DNA from: Nitrospirae bacterium MYbin6 | GTDB taxonomy: Bacteria > Nitrospirota > Thermodesulfovibrionia > Thermodesulfovibrionales > Magnetobacteriaceae | Reading direction: 5' to 3' | Assembly (NCBI GenBank): GCA_002753305.1 | Contig: PEAC01000009.1 | Coordinates: forward strand, 1-57,716 | DNA length: 57,716 nt | Shown here: piece after piece, positions 32,485 through 41,415 of the stretch | Layout: each line of letters starts with the position of its first letter | Position numbering within the stretch: position 1 is the first letter of the stretch | Position numbers and translations under genes: made by a program | Notes under the pieces: generated by a model | What the model was told of the DNA's origin: nothing | What the model saw: the letters and a program-made list of their open reading frames with translations, nothing else | Database searches by the model: none

Positions 32485-33417
32485 TTACCAGATTCGTTTA
32501 ACAGCGGTTAGTGCCGATAAATTTCTTACACCTTCGGCGTCAATAAACCCGGCTCCATATGACAGGGCGTTTTGTGTGCCGGCCGCCACTGCTGCCCTGA
32601 GGGCCTCCTCAAGCGGCACATCGTTTTGAATCCCAATGGCAAGTGCGCCACTTACGCAATCACCACAGCCAAGCGTACTAAGCGGCTCTATGCGTGGCGG
32701 GACTGCCATCCACGCATTGTTGCCTGAAACTGCAAGCACCCTGTGCCGGCCGTCAGTTATTACCACGCAGCCGATACCCATGTCCAGCAGGCTTTTCATC
32801 TCTTCGATGGTCTTGTCCCGTGTGCGCAGGGATTTGCCTGTATAGTGTTCGAGTTCCTGTTTGTTGATTTTCAGATAGCCGGGGAGGGCCGTGATTGCAC
32901 TTGTCAAAAACTCGCCGTCGGCGTCAAGGATTGTCCTTGCACCTTTTGAATGGGCTATTTCGATAAGCTCAAAAAACAGTGCCTTATCTATACCCTTAGC
33001 GGCACTGCCGGAGATTGCCACAACATCTTTTACCCCGATTGCCGAGGCATACATCGCCTTGAAACACATGATTTCGCGTTCGGTAACGCATGGGCCGTTT
33101 TCGTTGATTACCGTCTCTGTTTTCTTCAGGGGGTCAACCAGGCAGAGGCACGTTCTGGATTCACCGGCAATAGGCGTGTACTGAAACTCAATCCCTTCGT
33201 CTTTAAGCAGCGAGGCAATTACCCCCCCAACCGTACCGCCCAAAAGGGTAAGGGCCAAAGTGCTGCCATTGAGCCTTTTTACGGCCCTTGATACGTTGAT
33301 TCCCTTGCCCGCGGCGGCGACCTTTAACACATCGGCCCTGGCGATGCCGTTTAGCTTGAATCCATTGACTTGCAGTGTCTTGTCCTGTGAGGGGTTTAAC
33401 GTAACCGTGACTATCAT
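32485..33417 (-). CDS. 1-phosphofructokinase-like PfkB family sugar kinase
   Basis: 310 residues. The N-terminus MIVTVTLNPSQDKTLQV and AAGKGINVSRAVKRLNG are the FruK/LacC/PfkB type. The C-terminal PfkB signature reads STLGCGDCVSGALAIGI; the catalytic Asp is kept, but Ala and Ser of the usual GAGDS are Cys and Cys. It would phosphorylate a sugar phosphate such as fructose 1- or 6-phosphate. No sugar-uptake (PTS) genes lie beside it, so a role as a minor phosphofructokinase is possible. Confidence 0.85.
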   Translation of the reverse strand: MIVTVTLNPSQDKTLQVNGFKLNGIARADVLKVAAAGKGINVSRAVKRLNGSTLALTLLGGTVGGVIASLLKDEGIEFQYTPIAGESRTCLCLVDPLKKTETVINENGPCVTEREIMCFKAMYASAIGVKDVVAISGSAAKGIDKALFFELIEIAHSKGARTILDADGEFLTSAITALPGYLKINKQELEHYTGKSLRTRDKTIEEMKSLLDMGIGCVVITDGRHRVLAVSGNNAWMAVPPRIEPLSTLGCGDCVSGALAIGIQNDVPLEEALRAAVAAGTQNALSYGAGFIDAEGVRNLSALTAVKRIW

Positions 33418-33475
33418 TAGCGTAGCTGAAGCAGCAGCGTATGCAGATTCATTTTTATTATCACATGTGTCTTTA

Positions 33476-33628
33476 TTAATACGGCAGTTTCGATTTATGA
33501 CACAAGTTGTAGATGTACAAGACGACCTTCATCCTCTCTTTAAGGGGATGAGAGAAGTAGAGGTCCTCTGTCTCAAGGCATACAACCATAGCTTCTTTCA
33601 AAATTCTCTGGTGTAATTTCTTTAACAT
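33476..33628 (-). CDS. Small protein of unknown function (50 aa)
   Basis: Start set at ATG 33628 because AGGAGG lies 5 nt upstream (33633-33638); the frame is open further back to an ATG at 33730 without such a site. The product is helical and basic (LKKLHQRILKEAMVV, LKERMKVVLYIYNLCHKSK). No family recognised. It faces the rpsU promoter region. Confidence 0.45.
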   Translation of the reverse strand: MLKKLHQRILKEAMVVCLETEDLYFSHPLKERMKVVLYIYNLCHKSKLPY

Positions 33629-33786
33629 GGCAGCCTCCTGTGTGGCATATTCATATTTGTAAAACTCCATGCAATTATGTAGCAAACTCCATGCCTGCCA
33701 CATCCTGACTATATATGTCGGCACATTCATGTAAAAGATTAATTTGCCATCAGGCAGTGGAATGTAGATTTATGCAATTTTGCATA

Positions 33787-33815
33787 TTGACAAAAAAAAA
33801 ATATAATGTTACATT
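33787..33815 (+). promoter_or_regulatory. Promoter of rpsU
   Basis: Consensus -35 TTGACA (33787-33792), 17-nt spacer that starts with a run of A, -10 TACATT (33810-33815). A TATAAT inside the spacer (33802-33807) is only 9 nt from the -35 and is unlikely to pair with it. Start of the rpsU-NIF3-dnaG unit. Confidence 0.6.
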
Positions 33816-33872
33816 AGCGTATGTTGATAATTTTGTATAAATTAAATCTAAAACAGGGAGGAGGGGTTATGA

Positions 33873-34067
33873 ATGCCCATGATCAGCGTAAAGGACAGCG
33901 ATTCCTTCGAGCTCGCGCTCAAACGCTTTAAGAAACAGTGCGAGAAAGAAGGTATACTGTCTGAGATCAAAAGAAGAGAACATTATGAGAAGCCCAGCAT
34001 AAAAAGGAAGAAGAAGATTATAGCAGCCCGTAAAAAGGCGGCTAAACGTGTAGCGTTATCTCAATAA
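33873..34067 (+). CDS. rpsU: 30S ribosomal protein S21
   Basis: 64 residues, normal length. It shows the S21 pattern: N-terminal [37 protein letters not shown], then a Lys/Arg-rich tail. A strong GGAGGAGGGG lies just upstream; the ATG at 33873 and the in-frame ATG at 33879 are both possible starts. It is first gene of the classical macromolecular-synthesis operon (rpsU, dnaG), separated from the next gene by a hairpin. Confidence 0.95.
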   Translation: MPMISVKDSDSFELALKRFKKQCEKEGILSEIKRREHYEKPSIKRKKKIIAARKKAAKRVALSQ

Positions 34068-34089
34068 TGCATCCCTTCCTCATCGTATT

Positions 34090-34119
34090 GCAGCCTTGTA
34101 ATGCAGATTATAAGGCTGC
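34090..34119 (+). terminator. Hairpin between rpsU and the NIF3-like gene (partial terminator)
   Basis: Stem GCAGCCTTGTAA / TTATAAGGCTGC (12 bp with one G-U pair) and loop TGCAGA, followed by GGTATGACTTTTCTC. The T-run is interrupted, so it may act as an attenuator rather than a full stop. In Escherichia coli a terminator between rpsU and dnaG reduces dnaG expression; this hairpin is in the comparable place. Confidence 0.55.
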
Positions 34120-34158
34120 GGTATGACTTTTCTCTAAGTATACAAGGAGCTGTCGCCA

Positions 34159-35121
34159 ATGACATTATCGGAGGTCTATAAAAGGGCTGTCAGGCATGGT
34201 ATAGAGAACGACCCAAGGGGCGAGGCCGCCGTGGCCCGGTACCTTGAGGAAAGAAACAAGCACTTTGAAGGCCTTAAAGAGAAAGAGAAGGATTTATTTG
34301 ACAGGGAATCTCTGTCAAATCCATACTCCGACACGCGCATATTAAATGGTTCAGGCGATGAGGAGATCACCTCCGCCCTTGTTGGCATAGACATAGAGAC
34401 CCCTGAGATATTGCTTGCTGATAATCTGAAAACCAAAGGCAAAAAAATAGACGCCGTCATAGCCCACCATCCCGAGGGTATGTCATACACACAACTCTAC
34501 GACGTAATGTCGATGCAGGCCGATGTATTAAGCACATTCGGCGTCCCAATCAATGTAGCCGAGGGCCTTATGGAAGACCGGGTAAACGAGGTAAAAAGGA
34601 AACTCATGCCGGTAAATACCACAAGGGCAGTGGACGCGGCCAGACTGCTTGATTTCCCGTTTATGTGTGTCCACACACCGGCAGACAACATGGTCGCGGC
34701 GTATCTGCAAGGGCTTTTCGACAAAAACAGGCCCTATGCCCTGAGCAATATAATAGATATGCTCATGGAAATCGAAGAATATAAGGACGCGGCGAAGGGC
34801 TACTGCGCCCCTACGATTTTGCTTGGCGGGCCACAGAGAAAGGCCGGCAGGGTCTTTGTCGACATGACAGGCGGCACGGAAGGCTCAAAAGACCTCTTTC
34901 AGGTATTTTCATCAAGCGGGATAAACACCATAGTGGGCATGCACCTAAGCGAAGAACATAAGAAAGAGGCCGGAAAGCATCATATAAATGTTATAATCGC
35001 AGGACATATCTCAAGCGACAATCTGGGGATGAACCTGTTGTTTGACAAAATATTTGCAGGAAGCACGGTTGAACTGACAGGCTGTTCCGGGTTCAGGCGT
35101 ATCCCACGCCATGCGATATAA
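34159..35121 (+). CDS. NIF3-like metal-binding protein
   Basis: 320 residues. It has the metal-binding segments of the NIF3 / GTP-cyclohydrolase-type-2-like family: IDAVIAHHPEG (paired His) in the middle, VCVHTPAD, and a C-terminal NVIIAGHISSDNLGMN. An extra helical N-terminus of about 75 residues precedes the usual start. AAGGAG lies 9 nt before the ATG. The biochemical role of the family is not settled. It sits between rpsU and dnaG, where other bacteria often have gatB/YqeY-like or no gene. Confidence 0.75.
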   Translation: MTLSEVYKRAVRHGIENDPRGEAAVARYLEERNKHFEGLKEKEKDLFDRESLSNPYSDTRILNGSGDEEITSALVGIDIETPEILLADNLKTKGKKIDAVIAHHPEGMSYTQLYDVMSMQADVLSTFGVPINVAEGLMEDRVNEVKRKLMPVNTTRAVDAARLLDFPFMCVHTPADNMVAAYLQGLFDKNRPYALSNIIDMLMEIEEYKDAAKGYCAPTILLGGPQRKAGRVFVDMTGGTEGSKDLFQVFSSSGINTIVGMHLSEEHKKEAGKHHINVIIAGHISSDNLGMNLLFDKIFAGSTVELTGCSGFRRIPRHAI

Positions 35122-35136
35122 TAATAAATATTAATA

Positions 35137-35148
35137 TATAATAACTGA
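35137..35148 (+). promoter_or_regulatory. -10 box giving a probable leaderless transcript for dnaG
   Basis: TATAAT at 35137-35142 followed by AACTGA and the ATG at 35149; no Shine-Dalgarno sequence. A private leaderless promoter would let dnaG be expressed apart from rpsU. Confidence 0.4.
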
Positions 35149-36843
35149 ATGGACTTTCAGGGAATCCGCGAAGAAATAAAATCCCGTATAGACATTGTCG
35201 ATATAATCTCGGAGTATGTCGGCCTGAAAAAAGCAGGGGTAAACTTCAAGGGCTTATGCCCGTTTCACACAGAGAAAACGCCGTCGTTTGTAGTCAGTCC
35301 CGAAAAACAGGTATTTCACTGCTTTGGCTGCGGCACTGGAGGCGACATAATCACCTTTATAATGAAAGAAGAGGGGCTGAGTTACGCAGAGGTGATAAGG
35401 AAACTCTCTGAACGTGCCGGGATTGAGTTTGCCCCCGCAGCGGGCCAAAACCTGCAGGAAAGGGAAGTCCTCCTGCAAATCCACAAGTCGGCAGCCGCGT
35501 TTTTCAGGGGACAGTTAAGGAAATCCGAAAAGGCGCTGAACTATCTCAGGGCACGGGGGCATAGCAAGGACTCAATTGAGAGGTTTTCAATAGGCTACGC
35601 CCCGGAAGCCTGGGACACGCTCCTGCGCCATTTAAAGAGGGAGGGGTTTCAGGACAGCCACCTGCGGCTCTCCGGGGTAGTAGTATACAGGGAAAATAGT
35701 ATCTTCGATTTCCACAGGGACAGGATAATGTTTCCAATCTATAACACCTCCGGGGATATTTTGGCCTTTGGCGGAAGGGCGATAGAAAGTGCGGAAGCAG
35801 CAAAATATTTAAATTCCCCTGAGACGGTGATCTTTCAGAAGAAACGCACGCTGTTTGGCCTCTCCGCGGCAAAAGAGGGGATAGCGGCGGCAAAATCTAT
35901 AAACATCGTAGAGGGCTATATAGATGTTATAATGTGCCACCAGCATGGGTTTACAAACACGGTAGCGCCACTTGGGACGGCACTGGCGCAGGAGCACACA
36001 AAGGCCCTGAAGAGGTTTGCGAAAGAGGCTATCGTAATTTTTGACGGTGACAGCGCGGGCATCAGGGCGGCCAAACGAGCCATGTCGACGATTCTCAAAA
36101 GCGGACTTCTGGGCATGGCACTGTTGCTGCCTGAGCAAGGCGACCCGGACAGCTATCTCAGGGCACACGGGGCTGCCGGGTTTAAGCGGTTAATTGCCGG
36201 GGCTGCCTCCTATGTGGAGTTCATGCTGGTAAATGGCGGCTATGGCCTTGAGAATCTCAGAGAGATCTACGATACCCTGTCCGGCATTGAGGATACTGTG
36301 TTAAGGGGTAAGCTGGTAGCCGAACTCTCAGGCAAGGCGTCGATATCAGAGTCCGTCCTCAGGGAAAAACTTAAGAAGGGGCCGCCTATGGCAACCCGTG
36401 CAGTTAAAGCAAAGGTGAAGATGCTGGATGAAGAGATACTGCTGGGCATATACCTGAGTGTTCCCTGCATGGCAGGGATGTTTGCGGCCATGTCGGTTCA
36501 GGAACTGCCTGAGCTAATGGAAAATGAATTGATAAGAAGGATCTTTAGCGCGCTTTTTAACGGCAGCGCGACTCCCACTATTGAGGGGCTGTCCCGGATT
36601 TGTTCGGAAGAGGAGATTGCTTATGTTACGGGCCTGATGGTAAACCCAAATGTAGATAAAGAAAACATAGGGCAAAATATCAATGAGTGTATAAAAAACC
36701 TCAGGAAAAAACGGCTGAAAAAGAAGCTCGACGAAATTCAGGAGAAAATAAAAAAGGCCCAGCTCACAAACAATATAGAAGAGCTGACCTTGCTGCTACA
36801 GGAAAACATAAAATACAACAACGAAAAACGCGGCCTGTTCTGA
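35149..36843 (+). CDS. dnaG: DNA primase
   Basis: 564 residues. It makes RNA primers at the replication fork. The N-terminal CHC2 zinc finger is intact (CPFHTEKTPSFVVSPEKQVFHCFGCG, residues about 39-64), followed by GGDIITFIM. The TOPRIM core has INIVEGYIDVIMCHQ and IVIFDGDSAGIRAA (catalytic acidic residues). The C-terminal helicase-binding part ends in a Lys-rich coiled helix. No ribosome-binding site precedes the start. The usual partner rpoD does not follow; the next gene is a membrane protein. Confidence 0.95.
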   Translation: MDFQGIREEIKSRIDIVDIISEYVGLKKAGVNFKGLCPFHTEKTPSFVVSPEKQVFHCFGCGTGGDIITFIMKEEGLSYAEVIRKLSERAGIEFAPAAGQNLQEREVLLQIHKSAAAFFRGQLRKSEKALNYLRARGHSKDSIERFSIGYAPEAWDTLLRHLKREGFQDSHLRLSGVVVYRENSIFDFHRDRIMFPIYNTSGDILAFGGRAIESAEAAKYLNSPETVIFQKKRTLFGLSAAKEGIAAAKSINIVEGYIDVIMCHQHGFTNTVAPLGTALAQEHTKALKRFAKEAIVIFDGDSAGIRAAKRAMSTILKSGLLGMALLLPEQGDPDSYLRAHGAAGFKRLIAGAASYVEFMLVNGGYGLENLREIYDTLSGIEDTVLRGKLVAELSGKASISESVLREKLKKGPPMATRAVKAKVKMLDEEILLGIYLSVPCMAGMFAAMSVQELPELMENELIRRIFSALFNGSATPTIEGLSRICSEEEIAYVTGLMVNPNVDKENIGQNINECIKNLRKKRLKKKLDEIQEKIKKAQLTNNIEELTLLLQENIKYNNEKRGLF

Positions 36844-36916
36844 GTGCTCCGGCACTGCCTGCCATGTGCTTGACTAAAGTACGCCGTTTTATTTACCCTA
36901 TGTGCGGAGGAAAGCA

Positions 36917-37852
36917 TTGGACAAACGAATAAAGAAAGGCTTAACAGTCGCCGTGAAGGTTCTTGTCAGCACGGGGATTCTATATTTTCTGCTTTCTAAG
37001 ATTGACCTGAGTAAGGTTTTTTCGCTGCTTAGAAATATAAATCTGCTGTATTTTTCTATGGCCGCACTGTTGTGCATCGTTACGGTAGTTATAGTCTCCA
37101 AGAGGTGGCAGTTGTTTATATCGGACGACAGTCCTCTTAGCAAACTGTTTTCACTCAATATGATAGGGCTGTTTTTTAACAACGTACTGCCTGGGACCAC
37201 GGGTGGGGATGCCGTAAAGGTATACTATGTTTTCAAAAAAACAGGGAATTGGCTGATTGCTGCCGGGTCAGTGTTTATGGACAGGTATATTGGGCTTGCG
37301 AATATAATTTTCATCGGGTTTATTGCAATGGTTGCCGGCTTTAAAAGCCTCTCCGGCACAGGGGTGGAGTATTTTACGCCCGCGGTAACGGCTGGTTTTG
37401 TTGTAGTGAGTTTTGTTCTTTTCGGGTTTCGTTTAGGCAGCAGATTCTCTTCTGTATCCAGGTTCTATGAATATTTTCATTTATATATGAGGGATATTAA
37501 GTCCATAGTGTTTTCATTTATACTTTCAACGGCGTCACAGCTCATCGCCATTGGCTGTGTATATTTGATAGCCCTGAGTCTGGGCACAAAGATAGGCATC
37601 TTAGACCTGTTAATCTACGTGCCAATAATAATATTGGTTGCCTCTATACCGATATCGATTTCCGGGCTGGGCCTGCGCGAAGGGGCCTTTGTCCTGCTGT
37701 TTAAAAAGGCGGGGATCCCGGAGGAGACTGCCATCGCTATTTCATTCGGGTGGTATTTGTCCACACTAGCGGCAGGCCTGCCGGGTTTTATCTTTTATCT
37801 GTATCACAAAACAGAGGCCGGCGATAAGGCTGTTGACTCTGTCAACATATAA
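36917..37852 (+). CDS. Flippase-like membrane protein (lysylphosphatidylglycerol synthase TM / UPF0104 type)
   Basis: 311 residues from TTG 36917, preferred because GGAGG lies 6 nt upstream; a GTG at 36902 is also in frame. About eight membrane helices are predicted. Family marks include LLGWxxL-like LLSKIDLSKVFSLL near the start, NNVLPGTTGGDAVKVYYV, FMDRYIGL and SISGLGLREGAFVLLF. This family occurs as the membrane domain of aminoacyl-phosphatidylglycerol synthases and as stand-alone proteins thought to move lipids or glycans. There is no aminoacyltransferase domain here. Confidence 0.8.
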   Translation: MDKRIKKGLTVAVKVLVSTGILYFLLSKIDLSKVFSLLRNINLLYFSMAALLCIVTVVIVSKRWQLFISDDSPLSKLFSLNMIGLFFNNVLPGTTGGDAVKVYYVFKKTGNWLIAAGSVFMDRYIGLANIIFIGFIAMVAGFKSLSGTGVEYFTPAVTAGFVVVSFVLFGFRLGSRFSSVSRFYEYFHLYMRDIKSIVFSFILSTASQLIAIGCVYLIALSLGTKIGILDLLIYVPIIILVASIPISISGLGLREGAFVLLFKKAGIPEETAIAISFGWYLSTLAAGLPGFIFYLYHKTEAGDKAVDSVNI

Positions 37853-37861
37853 CTTAAGAAA

Positions 37862-39073
37862 ATGTTAGAGCCTGAAAGACAGATTGAGATCCTCAGGCGA
37901 GGGTCTTCCGAGATCATCAGCGAGGAGGAGCTCCTTGCTAAGTTAACGCGTTCTTATAACGAGAATCGTCCGCTAAAGATAAAGGCAGGCTTTGACCCAA
38001 CCGCCCCGGATATACATCTTGGGCATACCGTTTTGATTGAAAAGATGCGCCATTTTCAGGAACTTGGCCACGAGGCAATATTTCTCATAGGCGACTTCAC
38101 CGGTATGATAGGCGACCCTACCGGCAAAAATGAGATGAGAAAAACACTATCCAAAGATGAGGTTGACGCAAATGCGGCAACATATAAGGAGCAGATCTTT
38201 AAGATCCTTGACCCTGAGCGTACAAAAATAGTGTTTAACAGCGAGTGGTTTTCAAAGATGTCTGCCCATGAGGTAGCAGCCCTTGGGGCACTGCTGACGG
38301 TAGCCGGAGTGCTCGAGCGTGACGATTTCAAAAAACGCTTCGAGACACATAACCCCATATCTTTATTAGAGTTCTACTACCCGCTCTTCCAGGGCTACGA
38401 CTCCGTCGCACTAAAGGCCGACGTCGAACTCGGAGGCACAGACCAGAGGTTTAATCTCTTAATGGGGAGAACGCTCCAGAGGAAATACGGCATCCCTGAG
38501 CAAACCGTCCTGATGATGCCGCTGCTGGAGGGCCTTGACGGTGTTAACAAGATGTCTAAGAGCCTTGGAAACTATGTCGGCATCAATGAACCGGCCAAGG
38601 AGATCTACGGCAAATTGATGTCCATCACCGACGAGCTGATGATGAGATATTATGAACTGTTAAGCCACAAGACAATAGATGAACTATCAGCGCTGCGCAT
38701 GGGGCTCAAAGAAGGCACTATTCACCCTAAGGCGGCAAAAGAAGACCTGGCCTCTGAGCTTGCCCAAAGATACCACGGCACAGAGGCCGCAAAAAAGGCA
38801 AAAGACGAGTTTGATTTAATGTTTAAGTCAAAAGAAACCCCGGACGACATAGCCGAGTACTCATACGAATGGACAGAGCCCGATGTATGGCTGCCCAGGA
38901 TACTAAAAGACACCAATCTCTGTGAAAGTACCGGGCAGGCAATCCGGCTGATAAACCAGGGAGGCGTTAAAATAGATGGCCGCACGGTAAGTGCCCAGGA
39001 CGAAAAGCTCCCGGCAGGGCAGTACATTTTAAAGGTTGGAAAAAGAAAGTTCTTAAAGATAAAACCACGATAG
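37862..39073 (+). CDS. tyrS: Tyrosyl-tRNA synthetase
   Basis: 403 residues. Class I signatures: [12 protein letters not shown] (HIGH motif) and NKMSKSLGN (KMSKS), with the tyrosine-binding region [13 protein letters not shown] between them. A C-terminal S4-like RNA-binding domain carries [17 protein letters not shown]. The DxHLGH form and length place it in the TyrRS subgroup called TyrZ in some bacteria. It begins 9 bp after the preceding membrane-protein gene. Confidence 0.95.
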   Translation: MLEPERQIEILRRGSSEIISEEELLAKLTRSYNENRPLKIKAGFDPTAPDIHLGHTVLIEKMRHFQELGHEAIFLIGDFTGMIGDPTGKNEMRKTLSKDEVDANAATYKEQIFKILDPERTKIVFNSEWFSKMSAHEVAALGALLTVAGVLERDDFKKRFETHNPISLLEFYYPLFQGYDSVALKADVELGGTDQRFNLLMGRTLQRKYGIPEQTVLMMPLLEGLDGVNKMSKSLGNYVGINEPAKEIYGKLMSITDELMMRYYELLSHKTIDELSALRMGLKEGTIHPKAAKEDLASELAQRYHGTEAAKKAKDEFDLMFKSKETPDDIAEYSYEWTEPDVWLPRILKDTNLCESTGQAIRLINQGGVKIDGRTVSAQDEKLPAGQYILKVGKRKFLKIKPR

Positions 39074-39192
39074 GGCGCGATTGCCATTGTAAGCCATCGG
39101 TTTTTATAAGCGCCCGAGCCTCGGTATGCGATTATATAATTAGCTTAAGAATTGTACAAATTTATTATTGCCGTATGTTATTATAACCAGAT

Positions 39193-40047
39193 ATGAAGAG
39201 AATAATTATGTCGTACATTGAGAAAGTGCCGGCGCTTTCTCCAACAATAGCGAAAATCGTGGCCCTGACCAGCAGTGACACGTCATCTGCGGTTGACCTT
39301 GTGCAGGCGATTAAGCTGGACCCTGCCCTTACCGCTAAGGTGCTCAATCTGGTGAACTCCGCATATTTTGGGATGCCCCAGGAGGTTACCTCAATAAACA
39401 GGGCTATAATTTTATTGGGTATGAATACGATAAAAAACCTTGCCTTAAGCGCCGAGGTCTTGTCTTCGTTTAATCCTGCCAAAGGGGCCTTATTTAATGT
39501 CGATAAGTTTTGGGAACATAGCCTGGCCTGCGCTATTTCCTCCAAGCTGATAGCAAAAAGAATTGTAAAAGACCCTGTTAAACAGGAGGAATATTTTATC
39601 GCGGGGTTGATTCACGACATAGGGAAGATATTTTTGATTAAGCATTTCCCCCGGGATTATTTCTCTATGGCGAAAAAAATAGAGACATTTGACAAGTTGA
39701 TTCACAAGGAGAAAAAAATATTCACAATGGACCACGCGGAAGTTGGCGCGCTGATAGCGGAGAAATGGGCACTGCCCGGTGACCTTATTAATTCGATTCG
39801 CCATCACCACGATAAGACAATCAAAGAGGAGACTTCTCCTTTGCCGGCCACCGTGTATATTTCCAATATTTACTGTAAGTCAAACGGTTTCAGCGATAAT
39901 ATCGGACTTGCACTTCCAACAGGGCCGGACGAGCAGGACTGGAACAGGCTTAACCTCCACAAGGTGGACGAGGTCGAGCTGCTGTCGTGTTTGCCGGCGA
40001 AGGTTGACGAGGCAAAGGTATTCCTGCAAGTACGAAGCTCCAGATAA
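39193..40047 (+). CDS. HDOD domain signalling protein
   Basis: 284 residues, a single HDOD domain. It starts VPALSPTIAKIVALTSSDTSSA and has DPALTAKVLNLVNSAYFG, INRAIILLGMNTIKNLALS, and the HD-like AGLIHDIGKIFLI with MDHAEVGALIAEKWALP. HDOD proteins lack proven enzyme activity and act in signalling of motility, virulence and stress. ATG at 39193 has no ribosome-binding site; ATG at 39208 (MSYIEKVP) is an alternative. Confidence 0.88.
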   Translation: MKRIIMSYIEKVPALSPTIAKIVALTSSDTSSAVDLVQAIKLDPALTAKVLNLVNSAYFGMPQEVTSINRAIILLGMNTIKNLALSAEVLSSFNPAKGALFNVDKFWEHSLACAISSKLIAKRIVKDPVKQEEYFIAGLIHDIGKIFLIKHFPRDYFSMAKKIETFDKLIHKEKKIFTMDHAEVGALIAEKWALPGDLINSIRHHHDKTIKEETSPLPATVYISNIYCKSNGFSDNIGLALPTGPDEQDWNRLNLHKVDEVELLSCLPAKVDEAKVFLQVRSSR

Positions 40048-40169
40048 TCAGAAACATAAACACTGATACCCCGGTATCTATTATTAGCTTGACCAGCCAA
40101 GGGCAGATTAATTATTATTTATCAGGATGCCTGTGCAATGCCAGGAGACTGTTACAGGAGGTGAATCGT

Positions 40170-40502
40170 ATGGAAATAGACGTAAGCATCAACGGCAAAT
40201 CCCTGTCGATAGACATAGCAAACCCGTATAAGGTGGATATGCCCTCTGTGGTGAAAGAGATTTCCAGCTTCGGCAGTGAAATGGGCGCAGATTTGTCAAG
40301 CCATGACATCAAAGGCCTGCTTGCAAGGATGATTAAGGGTGTTGCGGGCTGCGAACACGGCTGTCCGGCCGATGCAAAGGGCCTTGTGTACCACGGATAC
40401 GGCCAGTTTAAGCTGAACTATGTCGAGGGCGGGATACTGTCTGCATCTTGTGAGCTGAAGGACAAGAAGTCCTTAGAGCTTAAGGTGTTTCCCGGATTCT
40501 AG
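40170..40502 (+). CDS. Conserved-looking small protein with a CEHGCP motif, unknown function
   Basis: 110 residues from ATG 40170, chosen over the longer frame because AGGAGG lies 8 nt upstream. Predicted as N-terminal beta hairpin (MEIDVSINGKSLSI), a helical middle and a C-terminal beta sheet. A single CEHGCPADAKG segment offers two Cys and one His, perhaps a metal or redox site. No family recognised. It ends 1 bp before the TTG of the next gene, so co-translation is likely. Confidence 0.65.
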   Translation: MEIDVSINGKSLSIDIANPYKVDMPSVVKEISSFGSEMGADLSSHDIKGLLARMIKGVAGCEHGCPADAKGLVYHGYGQFKLNYVEGGILSASCELKDKKSLELKVFPGF

Positions 40503-40503
40503 C

Positions 40504-41256
40504 TTGCCGGCATCAAAGATAACGCCGCACACCGGCAACTGGATTTATGGAGTTAATCCGGTCATTGAGGCCCTGCACTCCGAAAAAAGCTGTGTTTCTG
40601 TCGTATGTGTAGAAAAAACCAATAGAAATTTAAAAAAACTTACCGATGAAGCCGCCGTAAAATCAGTACCCGTAAATATTGTCGCCAAAAACTATTTTGA
40701 CAGGTTCGGAAATGTTACCCATCAGGGCGTATGTGCGCAGATAGAGAGGAGGAATTTTCTGAGTGCTGAGGAGCTATTCTTGCAGGCTCCGTCCAGGTCA
40801 GCGTTCGTTGTGCTGGACGAAATAGAGGACCCAAGAAATTTTGGCGCTATACTCAGAACGGCCGAGTGTGCCGGCGTGAATGGAGTAATATTTCAGTCCC
40901 GGCGTAATGCGGGAATAACCGGCGTTGTCGAGAAGACCTCGTGCGGGGCCGCGGGCAGCGTGCCACTGTGTGTTGTAACAAATATAAAGAACGCCATAGG
41001 ATTACTAAAAGAAAAGGGCGTGGTGATTTGCGGCGCAGACTCGGACACTGGGGCAGCCCTCTGGGAGGCGGACTTAACTGCCTCCGTGGCCTTTGTCTTA
41101 GGCTCCGAGGGGCGGGGCTTGAGAAGAACTGTCAGGCTGCTATGTGATATGGCAGTGAAAATCCCATTGTTTGGGAAAATCCAATCGTTAAATGTCTCCG
41201 TTGCCGCCGGCATTTTATTGTTTGAGCGTAAGAGGCAATTATTGAGTGGACGTTAA
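40504..41256 (+). CDS. RNA 2'-O-methyltransferase, RlmB/TrmH (SpoU) family
   Basis: 250 residues from TTG 40504. This is the only start that keeps the family N-terminus WIYGVNPVIEALHS. The SPOUT domain shows VVLDEIEDPRNFGAILRTAECAGV (motif 1), FVLGSEGRGLRRTVRLLCD (motif 2) and IPLFGKIQSLNVSVAAGILLFE (motif 3). In RlmB it methylates G2251 of 23S rRNA; TrmH-type tRNA methylation cannot be excluded. It starts 1 bp after the preceding small gene. Confidence 0.88.
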   Translation: MPASKITPHTGNWIYGVNPVIEALHSEKSCVSVVCVEKTNRNLKKLTDEAAVKSVPVNIVAKNYFDRFGNVTHQGVCAQIERRNFLSAEELFLQAPSRSAFVVLDEIEDPRNFGAILRTAECAGVNGVIFQSRRNAGITGVVEKTSCGAAGSVPLCVVTNIKNAIGLLKEKGVVICGADSDTGAALWEADLTASVAFVLGSEGRGLRRTVRLLCDMAVKIPLFGKIQSLNVSVAAGILLFERKRQLLSGR

Positions 41257-41355
41257 AAAATATTCTGCGATGCGTACCTCTCAAAAAATATGTGCTTTAT
41301 TAGCTAAAATATGCTATACTTTAAATAACACCCTGTAAACTGTGGTGGCTGTGAA

Positions 41356-41415
41356 ATGGATAAACCAACAATATGGAGTTGGCACGAAAAGTACAGTGCT
41401 GAGGATGGTGGATGA
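41356..41415 (+). CDS. Possible 19-residue leader peptide of the two-component operon
   Basis: ATG 41356 to TGA 41413-41415, product MDKPTIWSWHEKYSAEDGG. A GGTGG lies about 8 nt upstream. Its stop overlaps the response-regulator start as ATGA, the same coupling seen between recA, recX and alaS. Too short for certainty, but position and overlap argue for translation. Confidence 0.35.
   Translation: MDKPTIWSWHEKYSAEDGG

Noticed and set aside
33802..33807. TATAAT inside the rpsU promoter spacer
   Set aside because: Only 9 nt from TTGACA, too close to act as its -10; TACATT at 17 nt fits better.
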